Under the pieces are notes generated by a model. It did not search any database and was not told the DNA's origin. It saw only the letters and a program-made list of their open reading frames with translations. A program made the translations under genes and the position numbers. 15,372 bases of DNA. Origin: Desulfotignum sp. (GTDB taxonomy: Bacteria; Desulfobacterota; Desulfobacteria; Desulfobacterales; Desulfobacteraceae). Shown here piece after piece: positions 1 through 7,436 of this stretch (the stretch's first letter is position 1; each line of letters begins with the position of its first letter). Location of the stretch: the NCBI GenBank assembly GCA_021737445.1, contig JAIPDY010000059.1, positions 1 to 15,372 of the forward strand, given 5' to 3'.

Positions 1-2
1 AT

Positions 3-218
3 GGTGCAGATGATCTTGAGATCATTCAGGCCGGCGGCGAAAAGGCCGGTGTTTACCGCAGCCTGGTATTTTGCAGGGACATCCTCGTGGGAGCCGTCCT
101 GGTCAACCAGATTGAGCAGGGGGGCATTTTACGGGCCATGATCGAAAACCGGATACCTGTCAGGATACCAAAGGCGTATCTGATGTCTTTGCATTTTGAT
201 TACAGCAAATTGCTGTAA
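3..218 (+). CDS. FAD/NAD(P)-dependent oxidoreductase, C-terminal end (partial)
   Basis: The window opens inside this gene. Reading frame 3 is open from the first bases to a TAA at 216-218 and gives 71 residues. They look like the C-terminal domain of pyridine nucleotide-disulfide oxidoreductases of the NADH:rubredoxin/nitrite-reductase-like type: a segment RSLVFCRDILVGAVLVNQ is followed by GGILRAMIENRIPV. This is the small barrel domain that caps the FAD and NAD domains, both of which lie outside the window. The gene sits 81 bp upstream of a CooF-like ferredoxin and CooS. CODH clusters often carry such a flavoprotein, thought to move electrons from CooF to NAD(P)+. Family assignment is moderately firm; the exact acceptor is inferred from context. 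Confidence 0.7.
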   Translation, partial: GADDLEIIQAGGEKAGVYRSLVFCRDILVGAVLVNQIEQGGILRAMIENRIPVRIPKAYLMSLHFDYSKLL

Positions 219-299
219 ATGGATTACACAGATGGGCAAATAAAAAAAAACACGCCTTGTGGCGGGTTATATATCAAACACGCGCCCAAAGGAGGACAG

Positions 300-908
300 A
301 TGAAACAAGTCATTGTCAATCCGGAAAAATGCGTGGGATGCATGCAGTGTATGCTGGCCTGCGCTGCGGCACACGCAACGTCAGAATCTTTTTTTGCCGC
401 TGTGCAGGAAACCCCGAAGCCCCGGCCCCGGGTGCATGTGGGTGCCGGGCTGTTCAACCGGGGATTTCCCATCCGGTGCCGCCACTGTGACCCTGCACCC
501 TGCCGGCTGGCCTGCCTCACAGGGGCCATCTTTCGTGATGCTGCCACACACACGGTACTCATCAACCCGGACCGGTGCATCAACTGTGCATCATGTGCCA
601 TGGCCTGCCCATACGGGGTTTTGCGGTTCCACGAGGAGGCTGCAGCGCCGCCGGGAAAAACCGTGGCCGTGAAATGTGACAATTGCGACGCACGCGCAGC
701 CCGGGGACAGATCCCGGCCTGTGTAGAGACCTGCAAGACCGGGGCCCTGGTCTACGATGAAATGACACATGCCATGAATGAAAAAACCCGGCAGGTGGCC
801 CGCACCATGTCTTCTGATGCCGCCGCCCAGGGCCTTCCGGATACGGTTGCCCTTTACAACACCCTGAAACAGGCCGCCATAGAGGCTGGTGCAGCAAGAA
901 GGAGGTGA
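300..908 (+). CDS. cooF: CooF-like 4Fe-4S ferredoxin, CODH electron-transfer subunit
   Basis: This 202-residue protein carries 16 cysteines in four groups, enough for four [4Fe-4S] clusters: C11, C14, C17, C21; C60, C63, C68, C72; C93, C96, C99, C103; and C126, C129, C141, C145. This is the layout of the DmsB/HycB/CooF family. Lying directly upstream of cooS, it most likely takes electrons from the CODH B/D clusters and passes them to the upstream flavoprotein. The ATG at 300 is chosen because a strong Shine-Dalgarno site (AAAGGAGG, 288-295) precedes it. An earlier in-frame ATG at 219 would add 27 residues of unlikely sequence lying between the genes. No signal peptide is seen, so it should be cytoplasmic. 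The stop is 2 bp before the cooS start, so the two genes are probably co-translated. Confidence 0.88.
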   Translation: MKQVIVNPEKCVGCMQCMLACAAAHATSESFFAAVQETPKPRPRVHVGAGLFNRGFPIRCRHCDPAPCRLACLTGAIFRDAATHTVLINPDRCINCASCAMACPYGVLRFHEEAAAPPGKTVAVKCDNCDARAARGQIPACVETCKTGALVYDEMTHAMNEKTRQVARTMSSDAAAQGLPDTVALYNTLKQAAIEAGAARRR

Positions 909-910
909 AT

Positions 911-2791
911 ATGTTTGATCCCAAAACAGATGTTTCAGTTACCAGCGATGGAAATCTATTATTTGACAAAGCGGTCAAAGACAAAGTGGAAACGGTCTGG
1001 CACCGTCACGAAGCCCAGCAGCCCCAGTGCGGTTTCTGCGACATGGGATTGTCCTGCCGGATCTGCATCATGGGACCCTGCCGGGTGGACCCGTTAGGCC
1101 AGGGCCCCCAGACAGGCGTATGCGGTGCAGATGCCGATATCATCGTGGCCCGGAACCTCTGCCGCATGATTGCCGCAGGGGCTGCATCCCATTCCGATCA
1201 CGGCCGGGACCTTGTGGAGGTGCTCAAAGCGGTTTCCAAAGGAGAAGCACCCGGGTACCAGATCCGGAGTGAGGAAAAACTCAGACGGGTGGCCGGCGAA
1301 TACGGCCTTAAAACCGATGGGAAAGAGGCCCTGGCCGTTGCCGGAGAACTGGCCGATGCCATGATGGAGGATTACGGCATGCGGCAAAAATCGGTGACCC
1401 TGGTCAGCCGGGCACCGGAAAAACGCCGGAAATTATGGGACAAGGCAGGCATCACCCCCAGGGGGATTGACAGGGAAACCTCGGAAATGATGCACCGCAC
1501 CCATATGGGCGTGGACAACGACTGGGTCAGCCTGCTTACCCATGGGCTGCGCAATGCCCTGTCCGACGGCTGGGGCGGGTCCATGATCGCCACAGAAGTC
1601 TCAGACATCCTGTTCGGGGTGCCGGCTCCCAAACCCACCATGGTCAATGCCGGTGTTCTCAAAAAAGACCAGGTCAATATCGTGGTTCACGGCCACAACC
1701 CCGTGGTGTCGGAAATGGTATCCAAAGCCTGTATCTCCGATGAAATGCTGGCGCTTGCCAAAGCCAACGGTGCCGGCGGCATCAATCTTGCCGGGGTCTG
1801 CTGCACAGGCAATGAACTGCTCATGCGCCGGGGCATTGCCATGGCCGGAAACCATCTCATGACCGAACTGATTCTGACCACCGGGGCCGTGGACATGATG
1901 ATCGTGGATTACCAGTGCATCATGCCGTCCATCGGCAAAGTGGCTGCCTGCTTTCACACAAAAATGATCAGTACATCGGACAAGGCCAGATTTCCGGGCA
2001 TGGAACACCATGAATTTCACCCGGACAATGCCGAAGAAAAAGCAAAAACCCTGGTGAAAGCAGCCATTGAAAATTTTAGCAACCGCAAAGAGGTGTTCAT
2101 TCCGGTGGAACCCCAAAACGCTGTGGGCGGATTTTCCATTGAAACCATTCTGGGTGCCTTAGGCGGCACGGCAGACCCCCTGATCGATGCCATCAAAGCC
2201 GGCAAGATCCGGGGAGCCGTTGGCGTTGTGGGGTGCAACAACCCCAAAATCAAGCATGACCACGGCCATGTCACACTGATCAAAAAGCTCATAGAAAATG
2301 ATATCCTGGTGGTGGACACAGGATGTGTGTCCGTGGCCAGTGCCAAGGCAGGATTCAAGGTCCCTTCCGCCATTGAGATGGCCGGACCGGGCCTAAAGGA
2401 AATCTGCGGCGCCCTGGGTATCCCGCCGGTACTGCACCTGGGTTCCTGTGTGGACAATGTGCGGATTCTGGTGCTGGTTTCGGCCCTGGCAGATGCCCTG
2501 GGCGTGGATATCAGTGATCTTCCCGTGGCCGGTTCCGCACCGGAATGGTACTCGGAAAAAGCCGTGACCATTGGTGTCTACTGCGTGGCATCCGGCATCA
2601 CCACCCACCTGGGACCCATGCCGCCTGTCACCGGCTCCATGAATGTGGTCAACCTGCTCACAAAAGGCCTGGAGGATCTGGTGGGGGCCACGTTCGGTGT
2701 CGAACCTGATCCGGAGAAGGCCGCTGTTTTTTTAACCGGGGTGATTGAGAAAAAACGTAAAGCCCTGGGGCTGGACAGCCGGGGGATGTAA
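911..2791 (+). CDS. cooS: Anaerobic Ni-Fe carbon monoxide dehydrogenase, catalytic subunit
   Basis: CooS catalyses CO + H2O = CO2 + 2H+ + 2e-. It is 626 residues from the ATG at 911, which has AGGAGG at 900-905; a GTG at 905 would overlap that site. The N-terminal cluster region has C40-x2-C43, then C49, C52, C57 and C71 for the D and B clusters. Ligands expected for the active-site C cluster are present: an HGH motif at 260-262, C298 (in VCC), C336 (DYQC), C442 (VVGC), C472 (DTGC) and C513 (LGSC). The conserved lysine K550 (SEKAVTIG) is also there. Full length and no missing ligand indicate an active enzyme. The gene follows cooF and the flavoprotein and ends at a terminator. No CooC maturation ATPase or acetyl-CoA synthase subunit is visible here, so the role is more likely CO oxidation or CO2 reduction through CooF than acetyl-CoA synthesis, though genes beyond the edge are unknown. 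Confidence 0.95.
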   Translation: MFDPKTDVSVTSDGNLLFDKAVKDKVETVWHRHEAQQPQCGFCDMGLSCRICIMGPCRVDPLGQGPQTGVCGADADIIVARNLCRMIAAGAASHSDHGRDLVEVLKAVSKGEAPGYQIRSEEKLRRVAGEYGLKTDGKEALAVAGELADAMMEDYGMRQKSVTLVSRAPEKRRKLWDKAGITPRGIDRETSEMMHRTHMGVDNDWVSLLTHGLRNALSDGWGGSMIATEVSDILFGVPAPKPTMVNAGVLKKDQVNIVVHGHNPVVSEMVSKACISDEMLALAKANGAGGINLAGVCCTGNELLMRRGIAMAGNHLMTELILTTGAVDMMIVDYQCIMPSIGKVAACFHTKMISTSDKARFPGMEHHEFHPDNAEEKAKTLVKAAIENFSNRKEVFIPVEPQNAVGGFSIETILGALGGTADPLIDAIKAGKIRGAVGVVGCNNPKIKHDHGHVTLIKKLIENDILVVDTGCVSVASAKAGFKVPSAIEMAGPGLKEICGALGIPPVLHLGSCVDNVRILVLVSALADALGVDISDLPVAGSAPEWYSEKAVTIGVYCVASGITTHLGPMPPVTGSMNVVNLLTKGLEDLVGATFGVEPDPEKAAVFLTGVIEKKRKALGLDSRGM

Positions 2792-2854
2792 CAGGCCAGC
2801 ATATCTGGCGGCATGAACCAGCGGCAGCGTTCAGCAGCATGTTTCAGCCGTCAC

Positions 2855-2893
2855 ATCCGGCCGGCAGCAGCACTGCTCCCGGCCGGATTTTTT
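2855..2893 (+). terminator. Rho-independent terminator after cooS
   Basis: A perfect 10-bp stem is formed by ATCCGGCCGG (2855-2864) and CCGGCCGGAT (2879-2888). The 14-nt loop can fold a further 5 bp (AGCAG with CTGCT). Six T residues follow at 2888-2893. This is a textbook intrinsic terminator about 65 bp after the cooS stop, so it marks the end of the flavoprotein-cooF-cooS operon. Confidence 0.88.
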
Positions 2894-2983
2894 CCGCTAC
2901 GAAACCGGTTTAAAGAATACAAGGTAAAATAGTGCTTGAATGCTGGGATCTATTCTGAAAAACCAAAGGCAGCTGAAACAATC

Positions 2984-3523
2984 ATGGATGCGATCTGTAT
3001 TTTTTTAGGCTCCAATCCCGGCGCTGCTCCGGTATATGCCAGGGCAGCCAAAGAGATGGGCACAGAACTGGCTGCAAAAGGCCTGACATGTGTATATGGC
3101 GGGTCTGACACAGGCCTTATGAAACTGCTGGCAGACAGCGCGCTTGCTGCGGGCGGCCGGGTGGTCGGCGTGACGGTACAGGCGTTGCGGGACAAGGAGA
3201 TTTTCCATCCCGGACTGACACAGCTGCATGTGGTACCCACCATGCATGAAAGAAAGAGGCTGATGGTGGAACTGTCTGACGGATTTGTGGTCCTGCCCGG
3301 GGGAATCGGCACGTTTGAGGAGTTTTTTGAAATATATACCCTGTCTCTTTTAGGGTTCCATTCCAAACCGTTCGGGCTCGTCAATGTAAACAATTATTTT
3401 GCCCCCATGGATGCCCTTCTGGACAGGGCACAGCAGGAAGGATTTCTGAAAGCCCCCCACCGGGAGGTGATCCTGCGGGCAGATACCCCTGCTGAAATGA
3501 TCAGACGTATGAAGGGCTTTTGA
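2984..3523 (+). CDS. LOG family (TIGR00730) Rossmann-fold protein
   Basis: This 179-residue protein has the hallmark PGGIGTFEEFFE motif of the LOG/lysine-decarboxylase-like family. It also has the N-terminal ICIFLGSNPG strand-loop, a YGGSDTGLM segment and an MHERKRLM helix. Characterised members are phosphoribohydrolases that cleave nucleoside 5'-monophosphates such as cytokinin precursors or AMP; the old label lysine decarboxylase is a misnomer. The ATG at 2984 matches the usual family N-terminus, but its Shine-Dalgarno is weak (AAAGG at 2965-2969). A TTG at 2936 with AAGG at 2921-2924 would add 16 residues and cannot be excluded. It lies between the cooS terminator and the sensor kinase gene and probably forms its own unit. 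The physiological substrate cannot be told from sequence. Confidence 0.85.
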   Translation: MDAICIFLGSNPGAAPVYARAAKEMGTELAAKGLTCVYGGSDTGLMKLLADSALAAGGRVVGVTVQALRDKEIFHPGLTQLHVVPTMHERKRLMVELSDGFVVLPGGIGTFEEFFEIYTLSLLGFHSKPFGLVNVNNYFAPMDALLDRAQQEGFLKAPHREVILRADTPAEMIRRMKGF

Positions 3524-3538
3524 TGGCTTGCCCTGTGC

Positions 3539-3567
3539 TTGACTTTGCGGCGCTGTTTGAATACTGA
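3539..3567 (+). promoter_or_regulatory. Possible weak promoter ahead of the sensor kinase
   Basis: In the 95-bp gap before the sensor kinase gene there is a good -35 box, TTGACT (3539-3544). Seventeen bases later comes a poor -10, TACTGA (3562-3567). Only the -35 is convincing. The kinase gene could instead be read from the LOG gene promoter, because no terminator is seen between them. Confidence 0.2.
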
Positions 3568-3618
3568 TAGGTAGACATGGTTTTTCAGGAGTATCCATTT
3601 GTTTGAACAAAGGGGCCA

Positions 3619-5808
3619 ATGAATAAAATAACTGCCTTTTTCAGAAATCTTCGCATTCGATCCAAACTGCTGGGTGGTTTTACATTGATTTTTATCCTGG
3701 CAACCCTGCTGGGCGGAACCGCTATCTATTTCCAGGTTAAATCCACAATAGAAGCCAACATTGAAAGTGAATTGAAAAATTCAACGGAAACCATTCTCAA
3801 TATGGTTAAAACCGCTGCCGGCACCTCCATAAAAAATCATCTTCGGGCAGTGGCGGAAAAAAACAGACAGATTATCCAGGCTGTATACAGCGACGTTCAA
3901 TCCGGGAATATGTCGGAAACGGATGCCAGAACCTTTGCAGCAAAACTTCTTTTAAGCCAGACCATTGGAAAAACCGGGTATCTGTATTGTGTCAGGAGCG
4001 ACGGGATTGCCCCGGTCCACCCCCGCCCGGGCGTTGTGGGTAATAGTTTTCTTGACAAGTGGTTTGTAAGGGAGCAGATCCGTTTAAAGGACGGGTACCT
4101 GGAATATGACTGGAAAAATCCGGAAGAGGACCACGAAAAACCCAAAGCAATGTATATGAGCTATTTCGAACCCTGGGACTGGATCATATCCGCCTCTTCC
4201 TACCGGGAGGAATTTAAAGAACTGGTGAATGTGTCTGATTTCAGGGACAGCATCCTGGCCCTTTCTTTTGGAAAAACCGGATATGCCTATGTTATTGACA
4301 GCAAAGGCAATTTGATTGTCCATCCGACATTGAAAGGAAATTATTTTGATGCACAGGGCAAAGACGGTCAATTTTTTATCCATGACATCTGCCGGTTGAA
4401 AAACGGGAAGCTCATCTATTCCTGGAAAAATCCAGGTGAAAAAGTTTTCAGAAAAAAAATTGTCCTGTTCAACTATATTCCTGAGTATGACTGGATTGTG
4501 GCCTGTTCCAGTTACCTGGATGAAATGTATGCACCCTTGAAAACCATTAGAAATATATTTTTATTAACGATCTGCATCATCATGGCGCTGATGTTCATCC
4601 TTTCCTTGTGGATCACAGGGTCGGTACTCCATCCCCTCCGCCATCTGATGAACCGGCTGTCACTGGGTGCATCCGGAGATTTTAGCGTTCGGATGCCTGT
4701 CACATCAAAAGATGAAATCGGTCAGCTGGCTGGATTTTTCAATAAATTCATGGAAACCCTTGAAATATATAGCGCCAATTTGACCGCAGAAATCAAAACA
4801 CAAAAGCGTATTGAAACCGCTCTGCGTCTGTCTGAAGAGATGTTCTCCAAGGCTTTCCAGTGCAGTCCCAGCGGGATGTTTATTGCCTCGTTAAAGGATG
4901 GACGGGTGATCAACGTCAATGACAGTTTTCTCAAATTTACCGGATACTCCCATGGAATGGTTACCGGCAGGGATCTTGTGACCCTGGATTTTTTTCAGCA
5001 CAGGGCGGATGGCCCAAACCTGATGAAGCAGCTGATCCAAAAAAGGCATTTGAAAAATGTGGAAATAAAATTTCAGATGGCCAACGGTAAAAAAAGGACA
5101 GGCCTTCTTTCCGCTGAAATTGTGGAATTGTGGGATGAGGCATGCATCCTTGCCGCCATGGAAGACCTGACAGAATCAAAACAGCTGGAAAGAGAGATTT
5201 TGACCGTCAGTGAACAGGAACGGCAGAAAATCGCCATGGATCTTCATGACGATCTTTGTCCCCAGCTGATCGGTATAGAAGTGATGACAAAGATCCTTGT
5301 GGAAAACCTGGAAGAAAAAGCAATGGATGAAGCCAGGGACGCATCAAAAATCAGGCAGTTCATCCTTGATACCATTGCCAAAACCCGGCAGCTTTCCAAG
5401 GGACTGAGCCCTGTCAACCTTGCAGACCACGGGTTTGATATATCTCTTGAGGATTTGGCCAGCTATATACAGGAGGTGTTTGGGATTGAATGTGTGTTCA
5501 GATATTTTGGGGGGAATGCCATAAAAGACAACAGTGTGGCCACCCATCTGTATTATATTGCCCATGAAGCGGTCCACAACGCTGCCAGACATTCCAGCGC
5601 AAAAAAAATATCCATTGACTTGACCAGCATTCCTCAAAAGATAACATTAATCATCACAGATGACGGCAAGGGAATCGACCTGGCCCGTTACTCCCATGGG
5701 ATGGGTCTTAAAATTATGACCTATCGGGCGCATCGGATCAGCGCGGTCCTTGATATCACGCGTGGAAAAAATGGCGGCACCGTGGTTCGGCTTGATATTG
5801 AAACTTAA
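3619..5808 (+). CDS. Membrane sensor histidine kinase (2x Cache-HAMP-PAS-HisKA_3-HATPase)
   Basis: A 729-residue sensor kinase. A first membrane segment lies at about 19-38. A periplasmic region at about 40-310 contains two similar Cache-like modules, with GKTGYLY near 118 and GKTGYAY near 219, each followed by a WKNP and a DWI segment. A second membrane segment lies at about 312-336. A HAMP domain (about 337-390), a PAS domain (about 405-520) and a HisKA_3 dimerisation region follow. The phosphoacceptor is H543 in DLHDDLCPQL. The HATPase part has an N box (HEAVHNAARH, about 649-658), a G1 box (DDGKGID, 681-687) and a G2 box (GMGLKIM, 694-700). Cache sensors often bind small organic acids or amino acids. 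The start ATG follows AAAGGGG. The stop is 13 bp before the response regulator start, so the two form a pair. The position normally holding glutamine in the HDxxxQ motif is P548. Confidence 0.92.
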   Translation: MNKITAFFRNLRIRSKLLGGFTLIFILATLLGGTAIYFQVKSTIEANIESELKNSTETILNMVKTAAGTSIKNHLRAVAEKNRQIIQAVYSDVQSGNMSETDARTFAAKLLLSQTIGKTGYLYCVRSDGIAPVHPRPGVVGNSFLDKWFVREQIRLKDGYLEYDWKNPEEDHEKPKAMYMSYFEPWDWIISASSYREEFKELVNVSDFRDSILALSFGKTGYAYVIDSKGNLIVHPTLKGNYFDAQGKDGQFFIHDICRLKNGKLIYSWKNPGEKVFRKKIVLFNYIPEYDWIVACSSYLDEMYAPLKTIRNIFLLTICIIMALMFILSLWITGSVLHPLRHLMNRLSLGASGDFSVRMPVTSKDEIGQLAGFFNKFMETLEIYSANLTAEIKTQKRIETALRLSEEMFSKAFQCSPSGMFIASLKDGRVINVNDSFLKFTGYSHGMVTGRDLVTLDFFQHRADGPNLMKQLIQKRHLKNVEIKFQMANGKKRTGLLSAEIVELWDEACILAAMEDLTESKQLEREILTVSEQERQKIAMDLHDDLCPQLIGIEVMTKILVENLEEKAMDEARDASKIRQFILDTIAKTRQLSKGLSPVNLADHGFDISLEDLASYIQEVFGIECVFRYFGGNAIKDNSVATHLYYIAHEAVHNAARHSSAKKISIDLTSIPQKITLIITDDGKGIDLARYSHGMGLKIMTYRAHRISAVLDITRGKNGGTVVRLDIET

Positions 5809-5821
5809 ACAGGATGTCATG

Positions 5822-6517
5822 ATGTCGGAAAAAAGCAAGTTGAAAATAATGATCGTAGAGGATCACCCCATTTTCAGAATGGGAATGAGCGAGATGATCA
5901 ACCGGGAAAAAGACATGATGGTGTGCGGGGATGTCGAAGACGTGGCCGGTGCCCTGATCGTCATCGAAAAACAGATGCCCGATATCATCGTGGTGGACCT
6001 GTCCCTGAAAAACAGCAATGGGATTGACCTGGTAAAAGAGGTCAGTGAGCGATATCCATCAATCTTTTGCCTGGTTCTGTCCATGCACGATGAATATCTG
6101 CATGCTGAACGGTGCATTATGGCCGGAGCCAAAGGATATATCATGAAGCAGGAAGCCTCAACTTCTGTTGTAAATGCCATAAGAGAGATCCGTTCCGGCA
6201 ACCTGTATGTCAGCAACACCATCATGAGCCATATTTTGACCAAATTCCGCAACCAGCCGGCAGCACTTCACGAATCGCCTTTAAAAACCCTCACAGATCG
6301 TGAAATGGCGATTTTTCAGCTCATCGGCAGGGGATATGTCTCGGGTGAAATTGCAAAGCATCTGAACATCAGCGTTAAAACCGTGGGAACCTACCGCGAG
6401 CGCATCAAAACCAAATTAAATATCAGCCACAGCGGAAGACTGGTCCGACAGGCAGTGATCTGGGTTGAGACAGGAGGGTTTGCCGATTCTGTTTCTGCTG
6501 ATCGAAGGATTTTGTAA
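5822..6517 (+). CDS. NarL/LuxR-family response regulator
   Basis: A 231-residue two-domain regulator. The receiver domain (about 8-125) has the acidic pair E13-D14, phosphoacceptor D59 (VVDLSL), switch residue S87 and K109, so it should be phosphorylatable. The C-terminal LuxR-type helix-turn-helix (about 158-222) starts at LTDREMAIFQLIGRGY and carries the EIAKHLNISVKTVGTYRERI recognition region. It is the cognate partner of the kinase 13 bp upstream. Two adjacent ATGs (5819 and 5822) are possible; 5822 is preferred because it sits 7 nt from AGGA (5811-5814). Its likely target is the transport operon that begins 130 bp downstream, whose promoter region holds two direct repeats. That target is inferred. 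Confidence 0.93.
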   Translation: MSEKSKLKIMIVEDHPIFRMGMSEMINREKDMMVCGDVEDVAGALIVIEKQMPDIIVVDLSLKNSNGIDLVKEVSERYPSIFCLVLSMHDEYLHAERCIMAGAKGYIMKQEASTSVVNAIREIRSGNLYVSNTIMSHILTKFRNQPAALHESPLKTLTDREMAIFQLIGRGYVSGEIAKHLNISVKTVGTYRERIKTKLNISHSGRLVRQAVIWVETGGFADSVSADRRIL

Positions 6518-6524
6518 GTCATTG

Positions 6525-6564
6525 CCCTACAGCAATTTGGTTTTTTCCCCTACATCTATTTGGT
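6525..6564 (+). repeat. Two 17-bp direct repeats, candidate response regulator sites
   Basis: CCCTACAGCAATTTGGT (6525-6541) and CCCTACATCTATTTGGT (6548-6564) match at 15 of 17 positions. They are in the same orientation with start-to-start distance 23 bp, close to two helical turns. They lie between the response regulator stop and the first ABC transporter gene, just upstream of a plausible -35 box. Such an arrangement is typical of activator binding sites. Binding by the neighbouring LuxR-type regulator is inferred. Confidence 0.6.
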
Positions 6565-6575
6565 CTGTCTGCTGA

Positions 6576-6604
6576 TTTACACCCCCTGTGAAATTTCTTA
6601 AACA
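6576..6604 (+). promoter_or_regulatory. Possible sigma-70 promoter of the transport operon
   Basis: TTTACA (6576-6581, five of six to the -35 consensus) is followed after 17 bp by TAAACA (6599-6604, three of six to the -10). A weak -10 with upstream repeats fits an activator-dependent promoter. The start would be near 6611, putting the repeats at about -78 and -55. Confidence 0.35.
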
Positions 6605-6646
6605 TCAAAACTTAAGTCAGATACCAACCGTGTTAAAGGAGATATG

Positions 6647-7420
6647 ATGAGCATTCTTTGTGTTGACGATGTATCCCTTGCCTTTGGCGGACTGGAAGTG
6701 TTGTGCGACGTCTCGTTTGAAGTAAATGAGGGGGAAATCTTTGCCATCATCGGACCTAATGGTGCGGGTAAGACATCTGTACTGAACATCATCAGCGGGT
6801 TTTACCGCCCGAAAAAAGGAACGGTTTTTTTCAAGGGTGCGGATATCGGTCATCTTACCCCTGACAAAAGAGCGGCCCAGGGAATGAGCCGGACCTTTCA
6901 GAATATTGCTTTGTACCATGGCATGTCTGTGCTGGATAATATCAAACTGGGTGCCCACTCCCATTTGAAAACAGGTCTGATGGGAGGACTGTGGTACTGG
7001 GGAGCGGCCCACAGGGAAGAAATGGCCCTGCGAAAAAAAATTGAAGAGGATATTATTGATTTTCTGGAGATCGAAACCATTCGAAAACAACCGGTCGGCT
7101 CCCTTGCCTATGGCCTGCAAAAACGGGTGGAACTGGCGCGGGCCCTTGCCATGAGGCCTGAGATCCTGTTGATGGATGAACCGGTTGCGGGCATGAATGC
7201 CGAAGAAACCGAAGATATGGCCCGGTTTATACTGGATATAAAAGAAGAGCATAATATCACCATCGTCTTGATTGAGCATGACATGCAGATGATCATGGAT
7301 ATTTCCGATCAGGTGCTGGTGTTAAACTTTGGTCAGAAACTGACCTGCGGCACTCCGGATGAGGTTCAAAAACACCCTGAGGTCATCAAGGCTTACCTGG
7401 GCAGGGAAAAAAATCAATGA
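6647..7420 (+). CDS. livG: Branched-chain-type ABC transporter ATPase, LivG-like
   Basis: This 257-residue protein is one of the two cytoplasmic ATPases of a HAAT (branched-chain amino acid type) importer. It has Walker A GPNGAGKTS (36-44), the LivG-type TFQNIALYHGMSVLDNI region, a signature-like LAYGLQKRVELARAL, Walker B ILLMDEPVAGMN (about 172-183) and an H-loop in LIEHDM near 208. The ATG at 6647 is chosen because AGGAG (6637-6641) is 5 nt upstream; the adjacent ATG at 6644 is also possible but too close. It is the first gene of the operon, with the next permease gene 16 bp downstream. Transport substrate cannot be read from the ATPase. Confidence 0.92.
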   Translation: MSILCVDDVSLAFGGLEVLCDVSFEVNEGEIFAIIGPNGAGKTSVLNIISGFYRPKKGTVFFKGADIGHLTPDKRAAQGMSRTFQNIALYHGMSVLDNIKLGAHSHLKTGLMGGLWYWGAAHREEMALRKKIEEDIIDFLEIETIRKQPVGSLAYGLQKRVELARALAMRPEILLMDEPVAGMNAEETEDMARFILDIKEEHNITIVLIEHDMQMIMDISDQVLVLNFGQKLTCGTPDEVQKHPEVIKAYLGREKNQ

Positions 7421-7436
7421 TAGCGAAAGGATAAAC

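Noticed and set aside
224..736. Long antisense ORF opposite cooF (170 residues)
   Set aside because: It lies wholly opposite a strongly supported ferredoxin gene, has no ribosome binding site of note, and its composition is that of reversed cysteine-rich coding sequence.
3566..3574. Shared 9-mer GATAGGTAG before the sensor kinase gene (3566-3574) and after the ligase gene (13347-13355)
   Set aside because: A 9-base match between two places in 15 kb is expected by chance and the flanks do not match.
6561..6574. Possible sigma-54 promoter (TGG ... GC) before the transport operon
   Set aside because: The spacing between GG and GC is too short for a -24/-12 element, and the regulator is of LuxR type rather than a sigma-54 activator.
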